A stretch of DNA of 64,000 nt from Pseudomonadota bacterium (GTDB lineage Bacteria; Pseudomonadota; Gammaproteobacteria; Burkholderiales; Burkholderiaceae_F). The DNA lies in the NCBI GenBank assembly GCA_029778535.1, contig JAKOQB010000187.1, positions 124,001 to 188,000 of the forward strand, in the 5' to 3' direction. Positions 15,884 through 24,678 of this stretch are shown piece by piece. The notes under the pieces were generated by a model. That model saw nothing but the letters and a program-made list of their open reading frames with translations. It ran no database searches and had not been told where the DNA came from. How positions within the stretch are numbered: the first letter of the stretch is position 1; each line of letters opens with the position of its first letter. The translations under genes and the position numbers were made by a program.

Positions 15884-17461
15884 ATGGCCGAGATTTCCGA
15901 TTTCAAGCTGACCTATTCGACGATGTTCGACCCGCCGCCTGCCCTGCACCAGCGGTTCGATGCGGCGCTGGCGCGCGTGCGCGCAAGTCTCGGCCGCGAC
16001 CATCCGCTGTGGATCGGCGGCCGCGCGCGTCTGGCCGAAGCGACCTTCGAGGTGCGCTCGCCGATCGACCGCGACTGGCTGATCGGCCGTTTCCAGGCCG
16101 GCACCGCGCAGCACGCCGATGCCGCGATCGCGGCGGCGCGCGATGCCTTTCCCGCGTGGGCGGCGCGGCCGTGGCAGGAGCGCGTGCGGCTCGCGCGGCG
16201 CGCGGCGGCGCTGATCGAGGAGCGCGTGTACGACATCGGCGCCGCGGTCGCGCTTGAAGTCGGCAAGAACCGGATGGAGTCGCTCGGCGAGGTGCAGGAG
16301 ACGGCCGACCTGATCGCGTGGTACTGCGACCAGATGGAGGCCAACTCCGGCTTCGCGCGCGAGCTGCCGAACGATCCGCTGGCGGGCTTCATCAGCCGCA
16401 ACCGCACGGTGCTCAAGCCGTACGGCGCGTGGGTGGTGATCGCGCCGTTCAATTTCCCGTTCGCGCTCGCCGGCGGTCCGATCGGCGCGGCGCTCGTTGC
16501 CGGCAACACGGTCGTGTTCAAGGTCGCGAGCGACACGTCGCTCGCCGGCTGGTTGCTGCTCGAGGCGCTGCGCGACGCCGGGCTGCCCGACGGCGTCGTG
16601 AACTTCGTCACCGGCGCCGGCGGCGAACTCGGCAACGCGCTGATCGCGCACGCCGATGTGGCCGGGGTGACCTTCACCGGCTCGTACGAGGTCGGCATGT
16701 CGATCGTGCGCGCGTTCGCGCAGCGGCCGTGGCCCCGCCCGTGCATCGCCGAGATGGGCGGCAAGAACGCGGCGATCGTCAGCCGCCACGCGGACATCGA
16801 GCGGGCGGCGCTGGGCATCGTGCGCTCGGCGTTCGGGCTGCAGGGGCAGAAGTGCTCGGCGTGTTCGCGCGTGTTCGTCGAGCGTCCGCTGGCGGACGCG
16901 CTGCGCGCGAAGCTGATCGAGAAGACGCGCGCGATCAAGGTCGGCGACCCGACGCTGCGCGAGAACTGGATGGGGCCGGTGATCAACGCGGCGGCGCTGG
17001 CGCGCTACCGGAAGTGCGCCGAGCAGCTCATGCAGCACGGCGAGATCCACTTCGGCGGCGAGGTGCTGAAGCGCGACGATCTGGCGCGCGGCTACTTCGT
17101 CGCGCCCACGATCGGCACCGCGCCGCTCGACTACCGGCTGTGGCGCGAGGAGAAGTTCATCCCGCTGGTGCTGGTGGCGGAGGTCGATTCGGTCGACGAC
17201 GCGATCCGGCTCGCCAACCAGTCGGATTACGGCCTGACCGCGGGCTTCTACGGTGCCGACGGCGAGATCCCGGCGTTCCTCGAGCGCATCGAGGCCGGCG
17301 TCACCTACGTCAACCGCCCGCAGGGCGCGACCACCGGCGCTTGGCCCGGCTACCAGCCCTTCGGCGGCTGGAAGGCGAGCGGCACGACCGGCAAGGCGAT
17401 CGGCAGCTTCTACTACCTGCCGCAGTACCTGCGCGAACAGTCACAGACGGTGGTGGAGTAG
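15884..17461 (+). CDS. aldehyde dehydrogenase, pyrroline-5-carboxylate dehydrogenase-like
   Basis: A 525-residue NAD(P)-dependent aldehyde dehydrogenase. APFNFPFALAGGP (187-199) and FTGSYEVG (264-271) form the cofactor site, Glu290 is in AEMGGKNAAI, and the nucleophile Cys324 lies in GLQGQKCSACSRV, a form typical of glutamate-semialdehyde (P5C) dehydrogenases. ATG 15884 follows GAGGCAG. It is followed after 4 nt by a glutamate-1-semialdehyde-type aminotransferase, so the pair probably processes an amino-acid-derived semialdehyde. The 15751-15883 gap is the divergent promoter region with the thiolase. Confidence 0.9.
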   Translation: MAEISDFKLTYSTMFDPPPALHQRFDAALARVRASLGRDHPLWIGGRARLAEATFEVRSPIDRDWLIGRFQAGTAQHADAAIAAARDAFPAWAARPWQERVRLARRAAALIEERVYDIGAAVALEVGKNRMESLGEVQETADLIAWYCDQMEANSGFARELPNDPLAGFISRNRTVLKPYGAWVVIAPFNFPFALAGGPIGAALVAGNTVVFKVASDTSLAGWLLLEALRDAGLPDGVVNFVTGAGGELGNALIAHADVAGVTFTGSYEVGMSIVRAFAQRPWPRPCIAEMGGKNAAIVSRHADIERAALGIVRSAFGLQGQKCSACSRVFVERPLADALRAKLIEKTRAIKVGDPTLRENWMGPVINAAALARYRKCAEQLMQHGEIHFGGEVLKRDDLARGYFVAPTIGTAPLDYRLWREEKFIPLVLVAEVDSVDDAIRLANQSDYGLTAGFYGADGEIPAFLERIEAGVTYVNRPQGATTGAWPGYQPFGGWKASGTTGKAIGSFYYLPQYLREQSQTVVE

Positions 17462-17465
17462 CGCG

Positions 17466-18626
17466 ATGAGCGAACGAGCGAGGCATCTGCGCGAGCGCGC
17501 GCTGCGTGCGCTGCCGGGCGGCATCACGCGCAGCACCGTGTTCGTGCCGCCGCACCCGCCGTACGCCGCGCGCGGCGTGGGCTGCAAGGTTATCGACGTC
17601 GAAGGCCACGAGGTCATCGACGCCAACAACAACTACACGTCGCTGATTCACGGCCACGCGCATCCCGAGCTGGTAAGGGTCGCGATCGAGGCGGTTTCGA
17701 GCGGTTCCGCATTCGGGCTGCCCACGCCGGCGGAGGTCGATCTGGCGGAGCTGCTCAGCGCGCGCACCGGGCTCGCCCACTGGCGGTTCTGCAATTCCGG
17801 CACCGAGGCGGTGATGATGGCGATCCGCTGCGCGCGCGCCCACACCGGCCGCGACGTGATCGTCCGCTTCGCCGGCAGCTATCACGGCACCTACGACGAC
17901 GTGGTCGACAGCGCGGCGCGAGGCATTCCCGAGTCGGTCCGGAACTCGGTGCTCGTCGTGCCGCAAGGCGATGCGGAGGCGTTTAAGGACGCGCTGCGGA
18001 CGCGCGGCCCCGATGTGGCCGCAGTGCTGATCGACCTGATGCCGAACCGGGCGGGCCTGAAGCCCGCCGATGCGGCGTTCGTCGAACTGGTCCGCAGCCA
18101 GACGCGGCACTACGGCGCGCTGCTGATCGTCGACGAGGTGATCACGCTGCGGATCGCGCCGGGCGGTCTCGCGAGCGTGTACGGCGTGACGCCCGACCTG
18201 ATGACGGTCGGCAAAATCATCGGCGGCGGGTTTGCCGCCGGCGGCGTCGGCGGGTCACCCGAGGTGTTGCGGTCGTTCGTCCCGCAGGGCGCGGTGAGCT
18301 GGGGCGGCACGTTCAGCGCCAATCCGGTCACGATGAAGGTCGGGCGGGCGGCGCTGGAGCTATTCGATCGCGGCGCGATCGACGCGCTCAACGCCGCCGG
18401 CGACGGGCTGCGCGCATTTCTCAACGCGTCGGGAATCGTTGCCAACGGCAAGGGCTCGCTGCTGCGGCTGATATTCGAGCGGCCGGAGGACTGGTGGCAT
18501 CTGTACCACCGCGGCCTGCTCGTCTGCACCAACGGCCTGATGGCGCTGTCGACCGCGATGACCCGCGCCGACATCGACCGCGCCGGCCGGATCATCGTCG
18601 AAACGCTGGGGAAGGGGGGTTCCTGA
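17466..18626 (+). CDS. class III aminotransferase (glutamate-1-semialdehyde aminomutase-like)
   Basis: A PLP enzyme of 386 residues. The family features are LPGGITRSTVFVPPHP at the N-terminus, the phosphate-binding FCNSGTEAVMMAIR (108-121), Asp223 in IVDEVITLR, and the Schiff-base Lys250 in TVGKIIGGGF. It resembles HemL-like aminotransferases used outside haem synthesis, and at 386 residues is somewhat shorter than HemL itself. The start lies 5 nt after the stop of the aldehyde dehydrogenase gene behind GGAG, so the two form an operon. A catabolic transaminase is more likely than the haem enzyme. Confidence 0.88.
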   Translation: MSERARHLRERALRALPGGITRSTVFVPPHPPYAARGVGCKVIDVEGHEVIDANNNYTSLIHGHAHPELVRVAIEAVSSGSAFGLPTPAEVDLAELLSARTGLAHWRFCNSGTEAVMMAIRCARAHTGRDVIVRFAGSYHGTYDDVVDSAARGIPESVRNSVLVVPQGDAEAFKDALRTRGPDVAAVLIDLMPNRAGLKPADAAFVELVRSQTRHYGALLIVDEVITLRIAPGGLASVYGVTPDLMTVGKIIGGGFAAGGVGGSPEVLRSFVPQGAVSWGGTFSANPVTMKVGRAALELFDRGAIDALNAAGDGLRAFLNASGIVANGKGSLLRLIFERPEDWWHLYHRGLLVCTNGLMALSTAMTRADIDRAGRIIVETLGKGGS

Positions 18627-18635
18627 CGGCGCCGC

Positions 18636-19592
18636 TCAGAGAGGCTTCTTCAGCCAGTGGGCGATCTCGCCGATGATGCCGCGCCGAAACGCCAGCACGC
18701 AGGCGACGAAGATCGCGCCCTGCACGACGGTGACCCAGGCGCCGAGCTGCGCGAGATAGCCTTCCATCATGATGATGATCGCCGCGCCGACGACCGGACC
18801 GAAGACGGTGCCGAGTCCGCCGAGCAGCGTCATCAGCACGACTTCGCCCGACATCGTCCAGTGCACGTCGGTCAGCGACGCGAGCTGGAACACCAGCGCC
18901 TTGGTCGCGCCCGCCAGCCCGGCGAGGGCGGCCGACAGTACGAAGGCGAGCAGCTTGTACCTCTCCACGTCGTAGCCGAGCGAGATCGCGCGCGCCTCGT
19001 TCTCGCGGATCGCCTTGAGCACCTGCCCGAACGGCGAATGCACGATGCGGGAGATCAGCAGGAAGCCGCCGAGGAACACCGCCAGCACAAGCAGGTACAT
19101 CGACCAGGCGCTTGCGAGATCGATCACTCCGAACAGGCGCCCGCGCGGCACCGCCTGGATGCCGTCCTCGCCGCCGGTAAACGGCGCCTGCAGGCAGTAG
19201 AAGTACGCCATCTGCGCCAGTGCCAGCGTGACCATCGCGAAGTAGATGCCGGAGCGGCGGATTGCCAGCGAACCGGCAATGAACCCGAGCGCGGTCGCCA
19301 CCAGGGTGCCGAACAGGATCGCCAGTTCGGGCGTGAACCCCCACACCTTGGCCGAGTGCGCCGATGCGTAGCTGGCCATGCCGAAGAACATCGCGTGCCC
19401 GAACGACAGCAGCCCGACGTAGCCGATCAGCAGATTGAACGCGCACGCAAACAGCGCGAAGCACATCAGCTTCATCAGGAACACCGGGTACACGACCAGC
19501 GGCGCCAGCGCGAACAGCGCCGCCATCACGATGAAGACGGTGCGCTGGTGCGCGAACTCGCGGCCGGCAGCGGGGTAGGTGACGGCGGCCAT
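18636..19592 (-). CDS. livM: branched-chain amino acid ABC transporter permease LivM
   Basis: A 318-residue inner-membrane permease with about eight to nine hydrophobic segments and the LivM signature CAFNLLIGYVGLLSFGHAMFFG (about residues 48-70) plus IRENEARAISLGYDVERYKL, the ATPase-contact loop. The ATG follows directly on the LivH stop (TAGATG). It is the last gene of a five-gene transporter operon and converges on the aminotransferase gene. Confidence 0.95.
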   Translation of the reverse strand: MAAVTYPAAGREFAHQRTVFIVMAALFALAPLVVYPVFLMKLMCFALFACAFNLLIGYVGLLSFGHAMFFGMASYASAHSAKVWGFTPELAILFGTLVATALGFIAGSLAIRRSGIYFAMVTLALAQMAYFYCLQAPFTGGEDGIQAVPRGRLFGVIDLASAWSMYLLVLAVFLGGFLLISRIVHSPFGQVLKAIRENEARAISLGYDVERYKLLAFVLSAALAGLAGATKALVFQLASLTDVHWTMSGEVVLMTLLGGLGTVFGPVVGAAIIIMMEGYLAQLGAWVTVVQGAIFVACVLAFRRGIIGEIAHWLKKPL

Positions 19593-20477
19593 CTATTTCT
19601 GGGTTCCGAACAGGCCCGCCGGACGGATCAGCAGGACGATCGCCATGATGATGAAGATCACCGTGTTGGAAGCCTCGGGATAGAACACCTTGGTCATGCC
19701 CTCGATCAGTCCGAGCGCGAAGCCGGTGACGATCGACCCCATGATCGAGCCCATGCCGCCGATCACGACGACCGCGAAGACGACGATGATCAGGTCCGCG
19801 CCCATCTGCGGACTGACCTGGTAGATCGGCGCCGCCATCACCCCGGCCAGCGCCGCCAGCGCCACTCCGAAGCCGTAGGTCAGCGTGATCATCCGCGGCA
19901 CGTTGATGCCGAACGCCTGCACGAGCTGCGGGTTCTCCGTCGCGGCGCGCAGGTACGCGCCCAGCTTGGTGCGCTCGATCACGTACCACGTGGAAAGGCA
20001 GATCACCAGCGATGCCACGATCACCCAGGCGCGATAGTTGGGCAGGAACATGAAGCCGAGATTGCGGCCGCCGGTGAGCTGGTCCGGCATCGCGTACGGC
20101 AGGCCTGCCGAGCCGTACTCGTTGCGGAAGATGCCCTGGATCACCAGCGCCAGGCCGAAGGTCAGCAGCAGGCCGTACAGGTGGTCGAGCTTGTACAGCT
20201 TCGACAGCATCAGCCGCTCGATCAGCACGCCGGTGGCGCCGACGATGATCGGCACCAGCACCAGCGACGGCCAGTAGCCGATGCCGAGCTTCTCCATCAG
20301 CAGATACGCGCAGAACGCGCCCAGCATGTACTGCGCGCCGTGGGTGAAGTTGATGATGTTCAGCAGCCCGAAGATCACCGCCAGCCCGAGCGACAGCAGC
20401 GCATAGAACGAGCCGTTGATCAGGCCGATCAACAGCTGGCCCATCATGGCCTGGATCGGGATGCCGAAGATTTCCAC
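19593..20477 (-). CDS. livH: branched-chain amino acid ABC transporter permease LivH
   Basis: A 294-residue permease with the LivH features GLINGSFYALLSLGLAVIFG near the N-terminus, FTHGAQYMLGAF, and a C-terminal FVVVIGGMGS-like loop seen here as VFAVVVIGGMGSIMGSIV. The start is a GTG at 20477 (EIFGIPIQ); an internal ATG nine codons later is possible. A heptad-repeat palindrome separates it from the binding-protein gene. Confidence 0.95.
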   Translation of the reverse strand: MEIFGIPIQAMMGQLLIGLINGSFYALLSLGLAVIFGLLNIINFTHGAQYMLGAFCAYLLMEKLGIGYWPSLVLVPIIVGATGVLIERLMLSKLYKLDHLYGLLLTFGLALVIQGIFRNEYGSAGLPYAMPDQLTGGRNLGFMFLPNYRAWVIVASLVICLSTWYVIERTKLGAYLRAATENPQLVQAFGINVPRMITLTYGFGVALAALAGVMAAPIYQVSPQMGADLIIVVFAVVVIGGMGSIMGSIVTGFALGLIEGMTKVFYPEASNTVIFIIMAIVLLIRPAGLFGTQK

Positions 20478-20482
20478 TGGCT

Positions 20483-20571
20483 CGGATTGCGCGGTGCGGA
20501 TTGCGGATCGCGTTCAAAGCGCGGACTGCGCGGGCATACCGCGCAATCCGCAATCCGCAATCCGCGATCCC
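20483..20571. repeat. inverted arms of heptad repeats between livK and livH
   Basis: The left arm reads GGATTGCG-type heptads (20483-20512) and the right arm is their complement, CGCAATC repeated three times (20541-20571), with a short centre. It could form a long hairpin in the liv mRNA and modulate expression of the permease genes relative to the binding protein. Confidence 0.65.
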
Positions 20572-20575
20572 AGCA

Positions 20576-21784
20576 TCACTTCACCAAAGAGCACCCGCCC
20601 TCGCTCAACGGCCGGAACGCCTGATCGGCCGGGATCGTTTGCAGGATCTTGTAGTAGTCGTATGGGTACTTCGATTCCGACGGCTTCTTGACCTCGACCA
20701 GATACGCCGGATGGATCTTGCGACCGTCGGCGCGAATCACGCCCTTGCCGAACAGCGGGTCGTCGGTCGGCAGCTTCTTCATCTCCGCGACGACCTTGGT
20801 GCCGTCGTCGGTCTTGGCCGCCTCGATCGCCTTCAAGTAGTGCAGCACGCCGGCGTAGACGCCCGCGTGCACCATGGTCGGGTACTTGCCGCCGTTGGCC
20901 GCGGCGAAGCGCTTGGCCCACGCGCGCGTCTGGTCGTTCATGTCCCAGTAGAAGGTCTCGGTGAAGGTCAGCCCCTGCGCCTTGTCGAGCCCGAGTCCGT
21001 GGATGTCGGACAGGAACACCAGCAGGCCCGCGAGCCGCTGCCCGCCCTTGACGATGCCGAACTCGGCCGCCTGCTTGATCGAGTTGATCGTGTCGCCACC
21101 GGCGTTGGCCAAGCCGATCACCTTCGCCTTCGACTGCTGCGCCTGCAGCAAGAACGACGAGAAGTCCTGCGTGTTCAGCGGATGGCGCACCTTGCCGAGC
21201 ACCTTGCCGCCGCTCTTCAGGACGACCGCTTCGGTGTCGCGCTCCAGCGCATGGCCGAACGCGTAGTCGGAGGTCAGGAAGAACCAGGTGTCGCCGCCGG
21301 TCTTGACGATCGCGCTGCCGGTGCCGTTGGCGAGCATCCAGGTGTCGTAGGTCCAGTGCACGGTGTTGGGCGAGCACGCCTTGCCGGTCAGGTCGGACGA
21401 CGCGGCGCCGGAGTCGATGAACGCCTTGCCCTTCTCGCGCGTGATCTGGTTGACCGCCAGCGCGACCGCGGAGTTCGGCACGTCGAAGATCGCGTCGACC
21501 TTGTCGACGTCGTACCACTGGCGCGCAACGCTGGAGCCGACGTCGGGCTTGTTCTGGTGATCGGCGGAGACGACCTCGACCTTCATGCCCTTCTTCGCGG
21601 CGCCGAAGTCCTCGACGGCCATTTTCGCCGCCACGACCGAGCCGGGACCGCCGATGTCGGCGTACAGGCTCGACATGTCGGACAGCACGCCGATCTTGAT
21701 CACCCCGTCGGAAATCTGTGCCTGTGCCGCGCCGGCAAGACCGAACAGTCCCGCGACCAGCATCGACAGCAACTTGCGTTTCAT
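20576..21784 (-). CDS. livK: branched-chain amino acid ABC transporter substrate-binding protein
   Basis: A 402-residue periplasmic binding protein with a cleavable signal peptide (KRKLLSMLVAGLFGLAGAAQ then AQISDGVIKIGVLSDMSS). The fold is that of type I periplasmic binding proteins of the Liv family, with the conserved SADHQNKPDVG region. The ATG at 21784 is preceded by AGAGGAG; a longer frame lacks a signal peptide. Ligands in this family range from leucine/isoleucine to aromatic acids, so specificity is not certain. Confidence 0.95.
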   Translation of the reverse strand: MKRKLLSMLVAGLFGLAGAAQAQISDGVIKIGVLSDMSSLYADIGGPGSVVAAKMAVEDFGAAKKGMKVEVVSADHQNKPDVGSSVARQWYDVDKVDAIFDVPNSAVALAVNQITREKGKAFIDSGAASSDLTGKACSPNTVHWTYDTWMLANGTGSAIVKTGGDTWFFLTSDYAFGHALERDTEAVVLKSGGKVLGKVRHPLNTQDFSSFLLQAQQSKAKVIGLANAGGDTINSIKQAAEFGIVKGGQRLAGLLVFLSDIHGLGLDKAQGLTFTETFYWDMNDQTRAWAKRFAAANGGKYPTMVHAGVYAGVLHYLKAIEAAKTDDGTKVVAEMKKLPTDDPLFGKGVIRADGRKIHPAYLVEVKKPSESKYPYDYYKILQTIPADQAFRPLSEGGCSLVK

Positions 21785-21827
21785 GGTGTCTCCTCTGCAA
21801 AAGTGGCCGGAAATGCAACTGGGCCGG

Positions 21828-22547
21828 TCACACACCCAGGTATTCGTGCAGCAGCTCGGTCTTCGACGGCAGTTCGGCGGCAGCGAAGCCCTCGACGATG
21901 CGGCCGCGCTCCATCACGTAGAAGCGGTCGGCGAGCGGCGCGGCGAAGCGGAAGTTCTGCTCGACCATCACGATCGTCAGCCCCTTCTCGCGCAGCCTGC
22001 GGATCGTGTGCGCGAGCGCCTGCACGATCACCGGTGCCAGCCCCTCGCTGATCTCGTCGAGCAGCAGCAGCTTCGCGCCGGTGCGCAGAATACGCGCGAC
22101 CGCCAGCATCTGCTGCTCGCCGCCGGACAGACGCATGCCGGGGCTGGCGCGCCGCTCCTTGAGGTTCGGGAACATCGCGTAGATCTCGTCGACCGACATG
22201 CCGCCGCTGGCCACCGGTGGCGGCAGCAGCAGGTTCTCCTCGCAGGTGAGGCTTGCGAAGATGCCCCGTTCTTCCGGGCAGTAGCCGATGCCGAGCCGCG
22301 TGATCCGGTGCGGCGGCAGCGCGACGGACTCGCGGCCGTTGATCATGATCGAGCCGGTGCGCTTGCCGACCAGGCCGAGGATGCTCTTCAGCGTGGTCGT
22401 GCGGCCGGCGCCGTTGCGGCCGAGCAGCGTCACCACTTCGCCGCGGTTCACCTGCATGTCGACGCCGTGCAGGATATGCGATTCGCCGTAAAAGGCGTGC
22501 ACGTCGGTCAGGCGCAGGAACTCGCGGCCGTCGCGGTCGTCAGCCAT
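21828..22547 (-). CDS. livF: branched-chain amino acid ABC transporter ATPase LivF
   Basis: A 239-residue ABC ATPase. The Walker A motif is GRNGAGRTT (43-51), with Arg49 where lysine is usual; signature LSGGEQQML and Walker B KLLLLDEISEGLAP follow, and the switch His is replaced by Gln in MVEQNFRF, which is usual for LivF. Its start overlaps the livG stop by eight bases. The arginine substitution is conservative but may lower ATPase activity. Confidence 0.94.
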   Translation of the reverse strand: MADDRDGREFLRLTDVHAFYGESHILHGVDMQVNRGEVVTLLGRNGAGRTTTLKSILGLVGKRTGSIMINGRESVALPPHRITRLGIGYCPEERGIFASLTCEENLLLPPPVASGGMSVDEIYAMFPNLKERRASPGMRLSGGEQQMLAVARILRTGAKLLLLDEISEGLAPVIVQALAHTIRRLREKGLTIVMVEQNFRFAAPLADRFYVMERGRIVEGFAAAELPSKTELLHEYLGV

Positions 22548-23313
22548 GCGCGCCTTTCAGCTCGACTTCCGCGCTGCCCATGTACGCCTCGAGCACCTGC
22601 GGGTTCTTCGACACCGTGGCGTAGGGCCCCTCGGCGATCACCTGGCCGCGCTGCAGCACCGTGATCACGTCGGCGATCTTCGCCACCACGTTCATGTTGT
22701 GCTCGACCATCAGGATCGTGCGGTTGGCCGCCACCTTCCTGATCAGCGCGGTGACGCGATCGACGTCCTCGTGCCCCATGCCCTGCGTCGGCTCGTCGAG
22801 CAGCATCAGCTGCGGCTCCATCGCCAGCGTGGTGGCGATCTCCAGCGCGCGCTTGCGCCCGTACGGCAGCTCGACCGTGACGTAATTGGCCATATCTTCG
22901 AGGCCAACCGTGCGCAGCAGCTCCATCGCCCGCGGCACCAGTTGGTCGAGCGAGCGCTCCGACTTCCAGAAGTGGAACGACGTGCCGAGCCCGCGCTGCA
23001 GGGCGACGCGCACGTTCTCCAGCACCGTCAGGTGCGGGAACGTGGCCGAGATCTGGAACGAGCGGATCACGCCCCGCCGCGCGACCTGCGCCGGCTTCTC
23101 GCGCGTGATGTCGTGGCCGTTGAAGACGATCGTTCCGGCGGTGGGCGACAGGAACTTGGTCAGCAGGTTGAAGCAGGTGGTCTTGCCCGCGCCGTTGGGC
23201 CCGATCAGCGCGTGGATCGTTCCGCGCGCGACGCGCAGGTTCACGTCCTGCACGGCGACGAAGCCCATGAACTCCTTGGTCAGGCCCCGCGTCTCGAGCA
23301 CGATTTCGGTCAT
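22540..23313 (-). CDS. livG: branched-chain amino acid ABC transporter ATPase LivG
   Basis: A 257-residue ABC ATPase with a normal Walker A (GPNGAGKTT), Q-loop at RSFQISATFPHLTVLEN, a degenerate signature LPYGRKRALEIA typical of LivG, Walker B LMLLDEPTQGM and switch region MVEHNMNVV. ATG 23313 follows GAAGAAG. It is the first gene of the livG-F-K-H-M operon. The 23314-23502 gap to the alcohol dehydrogenase holds no gene I can support and probably carries the promoter. Confidence 0.95.
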   Translation of the reverse strand: MTEIVLETRGLTKEFMGFVAVQDVNLRVARGTIHALIGPNGAGKTTCFNLLTKFLSPTAGTIVFNGHDITREKPAQVARRGVIRSFQISATFPHLTVLENVRVALQRGLGTSFHFWKSERSLDQLVPRAMELLRTVGLEDMANYVTVELPYGRKRALEIATTLAMEPQLMLLDEPTQGMGHEDVDRVTALIRKVAANRTILMVEHNMNVVAKIADVITVLQRGQVIAEGPYATVSKNPQVLEAYMGSAEVELKGAHG

Positions 23314-23502
23314 GTGGTCTTCTTCCACATCTGCAGGGGCGCGCTGCGCCGCGCGGCGCGCGAGCCGATGCTGCGGCAGCGGTCCGCCGCGGGGCCGCAA
23401 GTGTGTCGCAGGATCCCACACGCCGCAAGCCCTGCGGCGGGCCGATTCGCGCGCGATGCGACGGTCACGCCGCGCGCAGCCGCCGCGCGCCGCGCAGGCC
23501 GT

Positions 23503-24627
23503 TCACGCCGACGCTTCGAGCATCCGCAGGTAGTCGTCGCGCGTGGCCGCGCGCGGGTTGGTCGCGTGGCAGTGGTCCTTCAGCGCGTTGTCGGCCACGT
23601 AGTCGAAGGTGTCGCGGCCGATGCCCATCGCGGTCAGTCCCGGCGGCAGGCCGATGCGTGCGTTCAGTTCCCGGATCGCCTGCGCCAGTCCCGCGCCGTC
23701 CCGGCGTCCGAACACACCGGCGATCGCGCGCACCTTGGCCGGCACCGCGGCCTCGTTGAACTTCACCACTTCCGGCAGCAGCACGGCGTTCAGCGTGCCG
23801 TGGTGCGGGCTGACCGGCAGCCCGCCGAGCGCATGCGACAGCGAGTGCACGGCGCCGAGCCCCTTCTGGAACGCCAGCGCGCCCTGCATCGACGCGCTCA
23901 TCATGTGCCAGCGCGCTTCGCGATCGGCGCCGTCGGCCACGGCGCGCTCGAGGTGCGCGATCGCGCGCTGCAGGCCGTCGAATGCGATCGCGTCGGCGGG
24001 CGGGTTGACCGCGTTCGACAGATACGTTTCGATGCAATGCGCGACCGCGTCCATGCCCGTGGCGGCGGTCAGCTTCGGCGGCAGGCCGAAGGTCAGCTCC
24101 GGATCGCAGATCGCCGTCTTGGGCACGAGGTGCCAGGAATGGAGGCCGAGCTTGTGGCCGTCGTCGAGGATCACGATCGCACCGCGCGCCACCTCGCTGC
24201 CGGTTCCGGAGGTGGTCGGGATCGCGATCAGCGGTGCGACCTCGGCGGTGATCTTCGGGCTGCCGCCGTAGATCGTCGCGTAATCGGCGAGCTTGCCTGG
24301 ATGCCTGGCCAGGATCGCGACCGCCTTGGCCAGATCGATCGACGAGCCGCCGCCCAACGCGATCAGCCCGTCGGCCTGGTGCGCACGGAACGCGGCGACC
24401 GCCTGCATCACCGCTGCTTCGGTCGGATTCGACGGCGTGCCGTCGTAGACCGCGCACGGCACAGCGCCCAGCACGTCGGTCAGGCGGACCAGCAGCCCGG
24501 CGGCGACGATGCCCTTGTCGGTGCACACGAGCGGGCGCCTGATGCCGACGCGCTCGCATTCGGAGCGGGCGAGCTTGATCGCCCCGAAATCGAACTGGAT
24601 CTGCGTGATGTAGTTGATGACGGCCAT
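23503..24627 (-). CDS. iron-containing alcohol dehydrogenase
   Basis: A 374-residue group III alcohol dehydrogenase. NAD-binding GGGSSIDLAKAVA (about 92-104) and TSGTGSEVARGAIV are present, with iron ligands in ICDPELT (Asp), MDAVAHCIE (His), AVHSLSHALGG (His) and PHHGTLNAVLLP (His). Such enzymes reduce short aldehydes or oxidise 4-hydroxybutyrate or maleylacetate. It stands alone between livG and aceK, so the substrate is not suggested by context. Confidence 0.92.
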   Translation of the reverse strand: MAVINYITQIQFDFGAIKLARSECERVGIRRPLVCTDKGIVAAGLLVRLTDVLGAVPCAVYDGTPSNPTEAAVMQAVAAFRAHQADGLIALGGGSSIDLAKAVAILARHPGKLADYATIYGGSPKITAEVAPLIAIPTTSGTGSEVARGAIVILDDGHKLGLHSWHLVPKTAICDPELTFGLPPKLTAATGMDAVAHCIETYLSNAVNPPADAIAFDGLQRAIAHLERAVADGADREARWHMMSASMQGALAFQKGLGAVHSLSHALGGLPVSPHHGTLNAVLLPEVVKFNEAAVPAKVRAIAGVFGRRDGAGLAQAIRELNARIGLPPGLTAMGIGRDTFDYVADNALKDHCHATNPRAATRDDYLRMLEASA

Positions 24628-24678
24628 CGCGGACCCCCTTGGCGTGCGCCGCTACTGTATCGCAGCGCTGCCGTGCGA

